DNA of 64,000 nucleotides from IMG/VR virus record IMGVR_UViG_3300042922_000923, positions 1-64,000 of that record; one strand, 5' to 3'. Shown here piece by piece: positions 22,374 to 30,799 of this stretch. The stretch comes from a virus. The first letter of the stretch is position 1. Each line of letters starts with the position of its first letter. The position numbers were made by a program, and so were the translations under genes. Below the pieces are notes generated by a model, which had not been told where the DNA came from, ran no database searches, and saw only the letters and a program-made list of their open reading frames with translations.

Positions 22374-22529
22374 CTACTTATTGTCTGGTAGTTCTACTAA
22401 TTCACTTGCAGTAACTTCATAGATACTATAATGTTCATCTAGTGCTTCTTCTACTATTCCTTGAGCAAAATTAGCATCTTCCAAGTCAACTACAGGAACT
22501 CTTATATTTAACTCAACAACTTTACCCAT
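22374..22529 (-). CDS. Hypothetical protein, 51 aa
   Basis: ATG at 22529 follows GGAGGATTAAGA. The product MGKVVELNIRVPVVDLEDAN, FAQGIVEEALDEHYSIYEVT, ASELVELPDNK is acidic, with a strand, a helix and a strand. It fits the gap between the tail fibre and the 22545-22733 gene. No function is known. Confidence 0.55.
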   Translation of the reverse strand: MGKVVELNIRVPVVDLEDANFAQGIVEEALDEHYSIYEVTASELVELPDNK

Positions 22530-22544
22530 TCTTAATCCTCCAAG

Positions 22545-22733
22545 TTACAATGAAAACATTTCTTTTAGAAAATTGTTTACTCTACGAATAGCTTTTATTT
22601 TCTCAACTAATTTTGAATTTTCATCGTAATCTTGAGTTACAATTTCCTGTACTTTTTCATCTATTTGCATTAATGCAGCTTCAATCTTGCTAATATCCTC
22701 TTCATCTAGCTCTATTTTTCTTATTTTTTTCAT
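22545..22733 (-). CDS. Coiled-coil hypothetical protein, 62 aa
   Basis: ATG at 22733 behind GGGAGAAAG. The whole chain is helical and charged (DEEDISKIEAALMQIDEKVQ). It overlaps the 3' end of the upstream gene by 32 bp. The function is unknown; it may be a dimerising accessory protein. Confidence 0.5.
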   Translation of the reverse strand: MKKIRKIELDEEDISKIEAALMQIDEKVQEIVTQDYDENSKLVEKIKAIRRVNNFLKEMFSL

Positions 22734-23016
22734 CTTTCTCCCATCCTTTTTTAATATCTTTTACGTCATTTAAATTAAGTTGCCTACCATAGGTACATCT
22801 GTAAGGCCTAACACTGCATCTATAGCAAGGTATATTAAAAGTGGAATCCGATGTTAAGGCCCAACCACCAGTCCTTTTGCTTACAAATCCATAAGGTTCT
22901 AATTTACCTCGATATGTAACCTTAACTGGTGCATAAAAACCTGCTATAGTTTCTACAAGAACTGTTATCTTTTCTCCTGGTTGTAATTTTTCAAATTTCT
23001 CATATAATGCTTTCAT
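22702..23016 (-). CDS. Hypothetical protein, 104 aa
   Basis: ATG at 23016 after AGAGGATTAGT. Residues 14-60 (GEKITVLVETIAGFYAPVKV, TYRGKLEPYGFVSKRTGGWA) are beta-rich and the Cys pattern CYRCSVRPYRC is compatible with metal binding. The end is strongly basic (KGWEKDEKNKKNRAR). No family is recognised. Confidence 0.55.
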   Translation of the reverse strand: MKALYEKFEKLQPGEKITVLVETIAGFYAPVKVTYRGKLEPYGFVSKRTGGWALTSDSTFNIPCYRCSVRPYRCTYGRQLNLNDVKDIKKGWEKDEKNKKNRAR

Positions 23017-23029
23017 ACTAATCCTCTAG

Positions 23030-23482
23030 CTACTCTTCTTTATTTGGTATTGTTCTTAGTGCTACTAATATCGCAACGCGATAATATGCTTTAAACATAT
23101 CTTTTCCAAGTTCCTTGAATACAGAATAATCATTTGTATCATTATAAACATGAGCAACATACTCTCCAGTAGTAGAATCAATGGTCATTTCTATGCTTTT
23201 GCATTCTAACTTTTCTAAAATGTATTTTATTAGAAAATCATAAGTTAATAAAGGAATTGGACCTAAGGCTTTATCTACTCCATTCCAGATATTATACTTA
23301 AAGGTATTGTTTAATCCAAAAAGTGTAGTATCCTTATCACATGTGTCTATAACTACATCTATTTCATCATAAATTTTTCTAGTAGTAAAGATATCTCCTG
23401 CTTCAGGCTTCCACTGTTCAATAAAAGAATTTTGTATAGATATATCAAGATTAAAAAAATCTTCAGGATCTACATACTGCAT
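23030..23482 (-). CDS. Hypothetical protein, 150 aa
   Basis: ATG at 23482 follows AAAAGGAGAGC and overlaps the end of the upstream gene by 20 bp. It is a soluble alpha/beta protein; FKYNIWNGVDKALGPIPLLT and DSTTGEYVAHVYNDTNDYSV are the most distinctive stretches. No domain is recognised. It sits in the nucleotide-metabolism cluster between 23.0 and 28.4 kb. Confidence 0.55.
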   Translation of the reverse strand: MQYVDPEDFFNLDISIQNSFIEQWKPEAGDIFTTRKIYDEIDVVIDTCDKDTTLFGLNNTFKYNIWNGVDKALGPIPLLTYDFLIKYILEKLECKSIEMTIDSTTGEYVAHVYNDTNDYSVFKELGKDMFKAYYRVAILVALRTIPNKEE

Positions 23483-23807
23483 TTGAAAGCTCTCCTTTTC
23501 TGCTTAATGGTTCATAATACTCAATAGGAATACCTTTTACTGTTGCATAGCCTATTTCCTCATAAGTTCCCCTACCCATATACCCATGAACGTTCATTAC
23601 TAAGCATTTACCAGACATATCAATTTTTTCTTTATGGAGCTGCATTAATTCTTCAGAAAATGCATCCTCGTTATATGCATTACTGAATCCTTCCATATCA
23701 TTAACATCTACCGGAAGGAGTACTATGTGCCCTTGCAAAGATAATTTTACGTATTCATGCATTATTTCTTTTTTGAATCTTAATGGAGCTATTATTGCTA
23801 TAATCAT
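23463..23807 (-). CDS. Nucleoside 2-deoxyribosyltransferase-like protein, 114 aa
   Basis: The chain begins IIAIIAPLRFKKEIMHEYVK with LQGHIVLLPVDV, then SEELMQLHKEKIDMSGKCLV and GRGTYEEIGYATVKGIPIEY. This order (hydrophobic strand, 'D.s..vlv.n', 'GtyeEigyA..kgkpi.y') is the pattern of nucleoside 2-deoxyribosyltransferase/DUF4406-like proteins that act on (deoxy)nucleosides. Being next to nrdG and nrdD supports a role in nucleotide salvage. Catalytic residues could not be assigned with certainty. ATG at 23807 has AGAAAGGAGACTCG ahead. Confidence 0.65.
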   Translation of the reverse strand: MIIAIIAPLRFKKEIMHEYVKLSLQGHIVLLPVDVNDMEGFSNAYNEDAFSEELMQLHKEKIDMSGKCLVMNVHGYMGRGTYEEIGYATVKGIPIEYYEPLSRKGELSNAVCRS

Positions 23808-23824
23808 CTAATCGAGTCTCCTTT

Positions 23825-24043
23825 CTAACATATTGGTGTTAAACATCTATCACAATCAGTACAATCAGGTTCTTCCGTATCTTTCAGCACTATCTTAATC
23901 CCTACATCTTTCCACATGTCTCTAATAACAGAAAATGGAACTACGTTACTTTCATTTTTAAACTCAATGATTACTTGATTTTTATTTCTAGTTACTTCAC
24001 ATTCTTCAATCTCATTATTTTCTAATATAACTACTGCTTTCAT
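23825..24043 (-). CDS. Hypothetical protein with C-terminal Cys cluster, 72 aa
   Basis: ATG at 24043 follows TAGGAGGTTT. Residues 1-55 are alternating beta and charged; the end PDCTDCDRCLTPIC has four Cys in 11 residues, a likely metal or Fe-S ligand set. It is 9 bp downstream of nrdG, raising the possibility of a link to that radical-SAM activase, but no known NrdG partner looks like this. Confidence 0.55.
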   Translation of the reverse strand: MKAVVILENNEIEECEVTRNKNQVIIEFKNESNVVPFSVIRDMWKDVGIKIVLKDTEEPDCTDCDRCLTPIC

Positions 24044-24052
24044 ATAAACCTC

Positions 24053-24622
24053 CTACCATGATTTTGTACTATTATTTCTACCGTTCATTACCCACTGCAT
24101 AAACCAGCCACCCTCTTTATTTTTCTTCCACATGATCTGATTTTCGCTAGCCAAAAAGCTACCAGCAGGTGTTTTTCTAGTTTCGTCATAGAATCCTGTT
24201 TTAACATAGTCTAGTTGCTCCAGAATGCCTCTAGGAACGTCTGATATGTCTCTATAGGTATAAATACATGTCTTCTTATCTGTTCGTAGCTTAATGTCCA
24301 CTAGAAGGGATTCTGTTAGGTATTCACCCATAGAATCTATAGGATCACCACCTAATAATGTAATTACATATGCCTTTTCTGCCTTGTTTATGGTTTTTAT
24401 TAGTTGTTCCCAACTCTTATTAGGTTGTATAAACTTCCAAAGTTCTTCATTGTGGCATCCAGAACAGTGTCCTTCAGGCCTCAGGCATCCATAGAAAAAT
24501 ATATCTAAGGATATTCCATCAAGATTTGAGTTACCTGAAGGATATTCAGCTGATTTAATGGAGAACACACTAGGATTCATTTTTCTTGCACAAACTTGTT
24601 GAGCAAATTTTAAATTGTCCAT
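24053..24622 (-). CDS. nrdG: Anaerobic ribonucleotide reductase activating protein (radical SAM)
   Basis: The protein makes the glycyl radical on NrdD using SAM and a 4Fe-4S cluster. The cluster motif is FYGCLRPEGHCSGCHNEELW (about residues 43-62): Cys-x6-Cys-x2-Cys instead of the usual Cys-x3-Cys-x2-Cys, with the invariant GCHN kept. The SAM-binding GGDP motif is present (VITLLGGDPIDSMGEYL). At 189 residues it is of normal to slightly long size. ATG at 24622 follows TAGGAGATGATT. It lies four genes downstream of nrdD, with which it must work; both imply growth without oxygen. Confidence 0.85.
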   Translation of the reverse strand: MDNLKFAQQVCARKMNPSVFSIKSAEYPSGNSNLDGISLDIFFYGCLRPEGHCSGCHNEELWKFIQPNKSWEQLIKTINKAEKAYVITLLGGDPIDSMGEYLTESLLVDIKLRTDKKTCIYTYRDISDVPRGILEQLDYVKTGFYDETRKTPAGSFLASENQIMWKKNKEGGWFMQWVMNGRNNSTKSW

Positions 24623-24633
24623 ATAATCATCTC

Positions 24634-24819
24634 CTAAAATAATCTATTTACTAAGACTCCTGATTTTTTACCAAGAGAACTTTCTAATTTTAATAATGGA
24701 AAGCATCCATCCATAGCGTATAGTACTCCATTAATACACTTAGTTTTAAGTTCTGAATTTATAGGATATATTCTTTCATTAGTTACTAATTCTTTAGTTA
24801 ATTTATACTTTTTAATCAT
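24634..24819 (-). CDS. Hypothetical protein, 61 aa
   Basis: ATG at 24819 follows AGAGGTGAGC. It is a small basic protein (MIKKYKLTKELVTNERIYPI) with two Cys and a 'GVLYAMDGCFPLLKLES' middle. No motif is recognised. It sits between the nucleotidyltransferase-like gene and nrdG in the same transcript. Confidence 0.5.
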   Translation of the reverse strand: MIKKYKLTKELVTNERIYPINSELKTKCINGVLYAMDGCFPLLKLESSLGKKSGVLVNRLF

Positions 24820-24832
24820 TTAAAGCTCACCT

Positions 24833-25789
24833 CTAAAATAATTTATCTACTATTTGTGCTACATAGTTACTTTCAACTTCAAATGTTGTATTTTCTTTCC
24901 TCATACGCTTTAATTCTTCAATTAACTGTCCAAAATAGAGACTATCTACACCTACTAACTGATCTTCAAGAACATTAATATTTGATAAATCTAAGTCATT
25001 TAGCTGCATAAGCATTTTTAGATATTGACCTGCATTTATGGTCCAGCCACGTTGTATAAACTTTCTAGTTCTTATTACAGAACATAAAGGATATTTACTG
25101 CCTACGTATATAAGTTCTTTATTTATAATAGCTTCTAAAGCACGTTCATTCAAAATTACGCTCCTACTCATACTGGTCCAGTAGTTAGTGCAATGTACAA
25201 AGTCATAATTTTCGTGAATTTGATTTGGCATTCCATAAAATCTTATAACTAATTGTATCTTTCCTGATAGAGATATGGCATTAGAAGTTAAGAATTTAGG
25301 TATAAATTCTGGTGTTTCTTCAAGTTCTTTTTCTATATCAGTCTCTGGATTAATATTAGTTTGCATTTCATCATTTGGATTAGAATCTTCAGAGTCCTCA
25401 AGAGCCTCACCTGCTACACCTTCACTTTTTATAAATACTTTTATTCTAGGTAAAAGACCTTGCATTATCTGCTCTTGTGCAATTTCAGGACATATCCACT
25501 TTTGAAGAATTTTTTCATCTGCATTTTGTATTAAAACACGTGCAGTTCTATTATCTTTTATAGAGTTCCATTGCTCTACATAGTAGCAAGCTACTTTAAA
25601 TGCTGTGTTAAAATCCTTAAAGTATAAATCAAAGTCATGAGGTTCCTCACCTTGAAGAAGGCTTACTAAAGCACCTCCTGTAATAATAGTTCCTTGCTCA
25701 ACTAAATTTCTTACATCTTCATCCTTTATTGTTTTTAAAAATTTATCAAATACTCTGCATAATTGTGCGTTAATATGTCTCTTATTCAT
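24833..25789 (-). CDS. Nucleotidyltransferase-fold protein, 318 aa
   Basis: Residues about 36-60 read IITGGALVSLLQGEEPHDFD, then LYFKD. This is the GG ... DxD catalytic signature of the polymerase-beta nucleotidyltransferase superfamily (the start of CCA-adding/poly(A)-polymerase-like enzymes). An acidic stretch at about 130-165 looks disordered. The remainder (NAISLSGKIQLVIRFYGMPN, then IHENYDFVHC) contains a conserved-looking region seen in large phages whose target is unknown. Start ATG at 25789 overlaps the upstream gene by 8 bp. RNA end modification is one possibility. Confidence 0.65.
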   Translation of the reverse strand: MNKRHINAQLCRVFDKFLKTIKDEDVRNLVEQGTIITGGALVSLLQGEEPHDFDLYFKDFNTAFKVACYYVEQWNSIKDNRTARVLIQNADEKILQKWICPEIAQEQIMQGLLPRIKVFIKSEGVAGEALEDSEDSNPNDEMQTNINPETDIEKELEETPEFIPKFLTSNAISLSGKIQLVIRFYGMPNQIHENYDFVHCTNYWTSMSRSVILNERALEAIINKELIYVGSKYPLCSVIRTRKFIQRGWTINAGQYLKMLMQLNDLDLSNINVLEDQLVGVDSLYFGQLIEELKRMRKENTTFEVESNYVAQIVDKLF

Positions 25790-26111
25790 TATCTAACTTC
25801 CTCTCAATTTTAATTTTATTTAATAACTCTTTTGGAATTTCTATATCTTTTACTGAATCATAATTTTTAATTTCAGTTATAGCTTTTACTAGAAAATCCT
25901 TACCATAAAATTCAGTAAGAATAAGTAATAACCAGTCTAAATCTATAGCTCTATAGTTTCCTTTTTCAAAATCTATAGAAATTACTTTATACTTAAATGT
26001 TTCAGGTGTAGACTCTGTTATAGCAAATGGTTTATTATCTTTATAAAAAATACTATTGTCTATAATAAATTGATCTTTGTTTACTTTTTTAATTGTGTCT
26101 TGTATCTTCAT
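25782..26111 (-). CDS. Hypothetical protein, 109 aa
   Basis: ATG at 26111 follows AAGGGGGATGATT at the end of repeat element copy A. The N-terminal half is beta (DQFIIDNSIFYKDNKPFAIT) and the C-terminal half is helical. No family is recognised. It is coupled to the nucleotidyltransferase-like gene by an overlap. Confidence 0.55.
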   Translation of the reverse strand: MKIQDTIKKVNKDQFIIDNSIFYKDNKPFAITESTPETFKYKVISIDFEKGNYRAIDLDWLLLILTEFYGKDFLVKAITEIKNYDSVKDIEIPKELLNKIKIERKLDNE

Positions 26112-26121
26112 TTAATCATCC

Positions 26122-26176
26122 CCCTTAAATATAAAAAAGTGAGCTTAACCTAAATTATTAGATTAAACCCACTTAG
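26122..26176 (-). repeat. Replication-gene leader element, copy A (terminator-like)
   Basis: Minus strand: CTAAGTGG (26176-26169), 9 nt, AATAATTT, then CACTTTTTTATATTTAAGG. The hairpin AAGTG..TTTAA..CTAA / TTAG..TTAA..CACTT with its T-run would also terminate the nrdD transcript. The sequence is nearly the same as copy B at 32640-32694. Confidence 0.7.
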
Positions 26177-26185
26177 AAACTTAAT

Positions 26186-28354
26186 TTATTCTAAAACATC
26201 TGAAGAACAGTAGAATTGTCTATGTCCAAACTCCCAGTCTCTACGTTCTTTAGTCCATGAAACAGTATCTGTATTAAAGCCAACAACTTTAATAGTATAC
26301 GTGTAAATTTTCCCTTGGCATACTGGACAGTTCTCATGAACACCTATGCTAGTATGACCATTTACACAAGTTGTAGTGCCTCTATTAACTGTAAAATGAA
26401 CTATTCCATATTCCTCTATAATCATTCTTAAGAAATCTTCATAGTTTTTATCAGTCATAGTTTCATTCATATTAAGATGAAGAATAGCACCTCCAGAAAC
26501 TCTATTCATTAGATCCCCTTCAATCTTTAAACGATCAAATATTGGTACATTAACATATAGAGGAACCATTTGATTAGAAAGTAGATGAACTGGTTTATAC
26601 CACTCTCTATCCTTATACATGAAGTTATCCATAGCTGCACATTTAGGACTAGCATTTTCAGCTGGAATTTCTTCTACGTTAAATGCATATCCTTCATTTC
26701 TTTTACTTGCTTCTTTAGAATAGTCTTCCATACAATTTATAACACTTTCACAAGTTGCAGTATATTCAGGTAGCCACTTAGTAGCATCTACATTAGATAA
26801 AGTTTCATACATTTCCCAAATACCAGTGTATCCTATAGTACTGAAGAACATTTCTAATCTTTCCCAACCAATATTGAAAAATTTTAAGAATCCATTTTCT
26901 ACTCTTTCTTTCAATATTGCTTTGTGTGCAACTAGTGCAGCTTCAGCTAATACTAAGTGGTGTTGTAAAACATTTTTAAAGTCTCCAAAGGCACCCATGT
27001 CTCCAGAGTCTCTAGTTATGCAAGCTAGTCTGTGTAAATTCAATGCTACAACTCTATGTGAACCAATGGAAATTCCACCATTACCAAAGGAATCTGTCTT
27101 AATTTGATTCTTAAGTTCTACAAGGTCAGAAGTAAGTCTGCAACATGAAGCAATTTTTTCGCCTACATGAATATTAAAAGGCCCTCTCTTATGATTCTTC
27201 TTACACATATAAGAGAAAAATTCTTTATCTGCTATTTTTCCTATGTCTTCAGCCTTACATTTTCCTGATTCATAGTCACTTTGTGAGAATGTTTTTATAT
27301 TAACAGTAGCTACAGGGAACCTATAATTTTTTCCTGTGGTTGGAGCACCTAAGCTGAAAAATTCAATGAATACCTTTTGAATATGCATAATTTCACCTAT
27401 GTTATCACCTGCTGAAGTCATATCAGGATAAATTTCATCTCCAAACATATCTTTTAAGATAAATTCATCAAATATAGAAATATTGGTAAATGGAGAATCC
27501 CCACCTACTCTAAAAGTATTATGCATTACATGCACAAATTGTTGGAGTAGATTTTCTACATATTTATCATAAACTGTGTTTACAGCTTCTTTCAATATTT
27601 CTGTGCTGCTCATATTTTCATGTGTATATTTAAAAGCAAAAAACTGAATTAGCTTATTTTCTATTTTTTCAGGAGAATCCATATCTATATTAAATGCCTT
27701 TCCTGAGTAACCTAATGAACCTGCATACATAGCTATAGCTATTAATGCTTCCTTAGGATCTGTAAACTTCTCTATTAGTCTAAGCATTTCAGATCTCTCA
27801 TTTTTAGTATAGTATGCTAAATTTACTAGTATGTTTGCAATACCTATAGCTCCAGCATGAGCTTGAGACATATCCATAGCAACTTCAACTAATTGTCCCA
27901 TGAAGCTACTACTTCTCTTAGGAGCTTTAGATGGTAGCCAACCATAAGGTCTACCATAATTCATTAAAAATGAAGTATCAAAAGCAAAACAGTAAGGCAT
28001 ATCTATTTTAGTTATATCATGAAAATATAAGCTTCCATCTAGCATAGCTCTTAAAGCTGCATTCGCAATGTCTTTAGAATATATTTCAGTAATCTTTTTC
28101 CATAAAATATAAAAGCTTCTCAATTTTAGTTGAGGTTTTTCAATTTCACTTTGAAAATTAACTGGTTCCCTTCCATCTACATTTGCATTTACATCAATAG
28201 ATATATCTGCAACCCTTTCAGAATTTAAATATTTATCTGCTAAATCAAATAAGTCTAAGTTGTTTAGTCCTTGTATTGACAATACTTCTACTGGAATGCT
28301 TTCAATGATATCCCAAAATTCCTGCTCTACGTTTTTGCCTATTTTTAAATTCAT
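26186..28354 (-). CDS. nrdD: Class III (anaerobic) ribonucleoside-triphosphate reductase, 722 aa
   Basis: Reduces ribonucleotides to deoxyribonucleotides by glycyl-radical chemistry. The start is ATG 28354 (MNLKIGKNVEQEFWD), behind AGAAGGAGTGAATG; the frame extends to 28387 without a site. Typical stretches: HDITKIDMPYCFAFDTS, MSQAHAGAIGIANILVN, ASCCRLTSDLVELKNQI, and near the end KVVGFNTDTVSWTKERRDWE. In this NrdD subgroup the glycyl-radical site lies in 'vVGF/Y', so the Gly of KVVGF is the likely radical site. A metal-site region CVNGHTSIGVHENCPVC precedes it with the first Cys pair altered. No ATP-cone domain is seen at the short N-terminus. Tandem NrdR-like boxes lie upstream, so host NrdR may control it. 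Confidence 0.9.
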   Translation of the reverse strand: MNLKIGKNVEQEFWDIIESIPVEVLSIQGLNNLDLFDLADKYLNSERVADISIDVNANVDGREPVNFQSEIEKPQLKLRSFYILWKKITEIYSKDIANAALRAMLDGSLYFHDITKIDMPYCFAFDTSFLMNYGRPYGWLPSKAPKRSSSFMGQLVEVAMDMSQAHAGAIGIANILVNLAYYTKNERSEMLRLIEKFTDPKEALIAIAMYAGSLGYSGKAFNIDMDSPEKIENKLIQFFAFKYTHENMSSTEILKEAVNTVYDKYVENLLQQFVHVMHNTFRVGGDSPFTNISIFDEFILKDMFGDEIYPDMTSAGDNIGEIMHIQKVFIEFFSLGAPTTGKNYRFPVATVNIKTFSQSDYESGKCKAEDIGKIADKEFFSYMCKKNHKRGPFNIHVGEKIASCCRLTSDLVELKNQIKTDSFGNGGISIGSHRVVALNLHRLACITRDSGDMGAFGDFKNVLQHHLVLAEAALVAHKAILKERVENGFLKFFNIGWERLEMFFSTIGYTGIWEMYETLSNVDATKWLPEYTATCESVINCMEDYSKEASKRNEGYAFNVEEIPAENASPKCAAMDNFMYKDREWYKPVHLLSNQMVPLYVNVPIFDRLKIEGDLMNRVSGGAILHLNMNETMTDKNYEDFLRMIIEEYGIVHFTVNRGTTTCVNGHTSIGVHENCPVCQGKIYTYTIKVVGFNTDTVSWTKERRDWEFGHRQFYCSSDVLE

Positions 28355-28382
28355 AACATTCACTCCTTCTAATAAAAACATT

Positions 28383-28431
28383 ACCACTAGATATAGTGGT
28401 AATAATAGTATCGTTATTCTATATATAGTAA
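28383..28431 (-). promoter_or_regulatory. Two NrdR-like boxes ahead of nrdD, 32 bp apart
   Basis: Box 1, CCACTAGATATAGTGG (28384-28399), is a near-perfect palindrome; box 2, ATTCTATATATAGTAA (28416-28431), has the same ACTATAT core on the minus strand. Start-to-start distance is 32 bp, three helical turns, the spacing known for NrdR, the repressor of ribonucleotide reductase genes. Box 1 plus the following TTTTT could also act as a terminator for the sigma gene at 28469. Confidence 0.6.
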
Positions 28432-28468
28432 TTTTAAGTTAGTATTTAACTATTTTCCTATTAAAACT

Positions 28469-29413
28469 CTATATTATCATTTGATGAATTTCCTGAAGTT
28501 CTAGTATTAAATTCTTTAAGTTATCCTTATTTACACTAAAGCCTCCATTAATAGACTTCAAAACTACTACATCACTTTTAATTTCATATACTCCAATACA
28601 ACCTTCAATACATTGTGATTCTTTAGTATCCTGTATATTTTCAGATGTTCCTTGTGCTTTTAATTCTTTTATTATTCCCATTGAAGACATGTCAAACTTT
28701 ACTGTTGCTGGTTTTAGACCATATTTTTCACCAATTATTATACAAGCTTCTTTGCTAGTTCCTAATCTTTTAGCTTCTACAAGTAACTGTTCTCTTGAAA
28801 GTTTAGCTTTTCCATTCAAGTATAAAACCTCTCTTCTTTTTTCTATATTTTTCTTTACCTTTGCTAGTATCTTTAAATACAATCTTGATACATATGACTG
28901 AGATATATGAAGTCTGTTAGCTATACTAAGTTGTGATTCATTCTTAAATGCTCTAGAAGTTAGTATGTCTTTATCCTTAGGATCTAGTGTCTCTATTACT
29001 TCTTTAAGTTCAAGCAGCTGAATATTTTTTATAGCATCTTCTTCGCAATCCATAGTGTCTGGAATAACTTCTTCTAGTTCTAATGTATTTCCTTCTTCAT
29101 TTGTATTTACAGGAGCATTTAGACTAGATACATCTAAGTGTTTCTTATTCTTTCTATGAAACATTAATAATTCGTTCATTACAAGCCTTGAAGCATAAGT
29201 TAGGAACAATATGTCTTTACTTATGTCATAGCTCTTATACGCTTTATGAAGTCCAATATATGCTACTTGAAATAAGTCTTCTCTCTCATATAAACCAAGC
29301 CAAGTAGAACAGGATTTATATAAAAAATTCTTAAATTGAATATATACTTCGTCAAGAGACATTTCCTTAGTTTCATTTTTTAATTTAATTAGCTTCTTAT
29401 CCATCAACTTCAT
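28469..29413 (-). CDS. RNA polymerase sigma factor 2 with extra C-terminal domain, 314 aa
   Basis: Region 2 is clear at about 25-95 (YEREDLFQVAYIGLHKAYKS, YDISKDILFLTYASRLVMNE) and region 4 at about 135-190 (LDPKDKDILTSRAFKNESQL, SIANRLHISQSYVSRLYLKI). It continues for about 120 residues with a second helix-turn-helix-like part (SREQLLVEAKRLGTSKEACI, IIGEKYGLKPATVKFDMSSM) not present in ordinary sporulation-type sigma factors. It probably redirects polymerase to element promoters. ATG at 29413 is behind AAGGGG; the in-frame ATG nine bases on (29404) is an alternative. Confidence 0.8.
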   Translation of the reverse strand: MKLMDKKLIKLKNETKEMSLDEVYIQFKNFLYKSCSTWLGLYEREDLFQVAYIGLHKAYKSYDISKDILFLTYASRLVMNELLMFHRKNKKHLDVSSLNAPVNTNEEGNTLELEEVIPDTMDCEEDAIKNIQLLELKEVIETLDPKDKDILTSRAFKNESQLSIANRLHISQSYVSRLYLKILAKVKKNIEKRREVLYLNGKAKLSREQLLVEAKRLGTSKEACIIIGEKYGLKPATVKFDMSSMGIIKELKAQGTSENIQDTKESQCIEGCIGVYEIKSDVVVLKSINGGFSVNKDNLKNLILELQEIHQMII

Positions 29414-29443
29414 ATCCCCTTCATATGGTTTACTAATGGTTAA

Positions 29444-30421
29444 TTAAAGCTCTTCATATTTGGCATACTCTAAATCATTAAATACACTTAGAAACGATGA
29501 TAATTTAGACCAAATAGATGTAAACTGATTAACCATGATAATTCTCTTTACTTCTTTTTTATCCAAATGTACATCTGTAGCTATAAATTTTAATAGCTCT
29601 TCTTGAATAGGTGAGTAATCAATGTATTTAAAATCAATCATTTGTTGTGCTATAGAAATTGTTTCCTGAACATTTTTATCTAAAAATTGAGAAAGTACAG
29701 TGCTTTCCTGAAGCTTTTTAGTTTCAGCTACGCTCTTAGTTAACTCAGCTATAGATCCATATTGATTAATGTACTTAGCTGCTTTCTTTTCTCCAATTTT
29801 GTCTACACCAGGAATATTATCTGATTTATCACCGACTAGAACCTTATAATCTAGGAACCTATCCAAAGCTACACCAACAAAGCTTTCAAAGTTTTTTGGT
29901 GTTACAAGTACCTTTTTAACTGCACTGTATACAAAGCAATGAGAATCTATTAATTGTAAATAGTCTTCATCTGAAGTAATGAATACAAGATCTTCATCTG
30001 GATTTATCTTTCTATATTCACACTTTAAGTCGTAGGCTAAGTCATCAGCCTCTTCTCCATCAATTCGTAGAGATTTAACTCCTAAGGATCTTAAATTTTC
30101 ATGAAGATAGTCCATTTGTTCAAGTTGTTCATGTCTTCTTCTTTTTTGTTCCTCATTAGCTATCGGATCATCAAGTTCTTTATGCCTTTGAGCTTTATAT
30201 GCAGGCCAAAGCTTTTTTCTTCTAGGAGATTTTCCTTTATCCCAGACAAATATAATATCATCTACATCTAATTCAGTTTCTTCTTTTATAACATTAACAG
30301 TTGTAACTATTGACTCTAGCACACCATATATAGCAGAAGTTCGCTTTCCTTGACTGTTATATAGATCACTAACATAATCACATCTTAATGCTGTATTATT
30401 TCCATCAAAAATTATTTTCAA
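29444..30421 (-). CDS. 5'-3' exonuclease / flap endonuclease (PolI N-domain-like), 325 aa
   Basis: Removes RNA primers and 5' flaps in replication. Metal-binding acidic residues appear in order: MKIIFDGNNTALR, DDIIFVWDKGKSPRRKKLWP, IDGEEADDLAYDL, VFITSDEDYLQLID and VLVGDKSDNIPGVDKIGEKK, the last being the helix-hairpin-helix DNA-binding motif of the family. It is a free-standing version, complementing the PolA-like gene at 34615 that lacks such a domain. The start is TTG at 30421 with GAGGGTATAC upstream. Leader element copy F lies directly ahead. Confidence 0.9.
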   Translation of the reverse strand: MKIIFDGNNTALRCDYVSDLYNSQGKRTSAIYGVLESIVTTVNVIKEETELDVDDIIFVWDKGKSPRRKKLWPAYKAQRHKELDDPIANEEQKRRRHEQLEQMDYLHENLRSLGVKSLRIDGEEADDLAYDLKCEYRKINPDEDLVFITSDEDYLQLIDSHCFVYSAVKKVLVTPKNFESFVGVALDRFLDYKVLVGDKSDNIPGVDKIGEKKAAKYINQYGSIAELTKSVAETKKLQESTVLSQFLDKNVQETISIAQQMIDFKYIDYSPIQEELLKFIATDVHLDKKEVKRIIMVNQFTSIWSKLSSFLSVFNDLEYAKYEEL

Positions 30422-30435
30422 AAGTATACCCTCTT

Positions 30436-30503
30436 TCTATAAAAGTCTCTTTATACATAAAAAAGAAAGGATAAATGAAATTAATTCCATTTATCCCACA
30501 TAG
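30436..30503 (-). repeat. Replication-gene leader element, copy F
   Basis: Minus strand: CTATGTGG (30503-30496), 9 nt, AATTAATTT, CATTTATCC, then TTTCTTTTTTATGTATAAAG. A strong hairpin GGATAAATG/CATTTATCC is present. It lies just upstream of the exonuclease gene. Confidence 0.7.
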
Positions 30504-30583
30504 AGGCAATTATTTATATTTATTTTTAGGAGGTGCATAAATATAACAACAGGATTTTAGTTATTTTTGCCTCTTAATCTATA

Positions 30584-30799
30584 TTAAAGTACAACAGATT
30601 CAATAGTTTCTTCGCTCAATTCAATTTGTTCAATTTCTATATCCAAAACTGAGCAACCACTTGAATCCTTTGTACCAATTAGCTTTGTACCATTACTTAT
30701 ATAAAGTTTGTTATCTTCAATAGGTTTTCCTGATTTTTCTATTAAGTTATCATGAGCAAAATCTTTCTTTAGTTCCTTACCAGTATAAACTTGTCTCAT
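30584..30799 (-). CDS. Hypothetical protein, 71 aa
   Basis: ATG at 30799 follows GAAAGGTAGGAAC. The sequence MRQVYTGKELKKDFAHDNLI is followed by an acidic beta/alpha end (SVLDIEIEQIELSEETIESV). No family is recognised. It is upstream of the exonuclease and separated from it by repeat element F. Confidence 0.5.
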   Translation of the reverse strand: MRQVYTGKELKKDFAHDNLIEKSGKPIEDNKLYISNGTKLIGTKDSSGCSVLDIEIEQIELSEETIESVVL

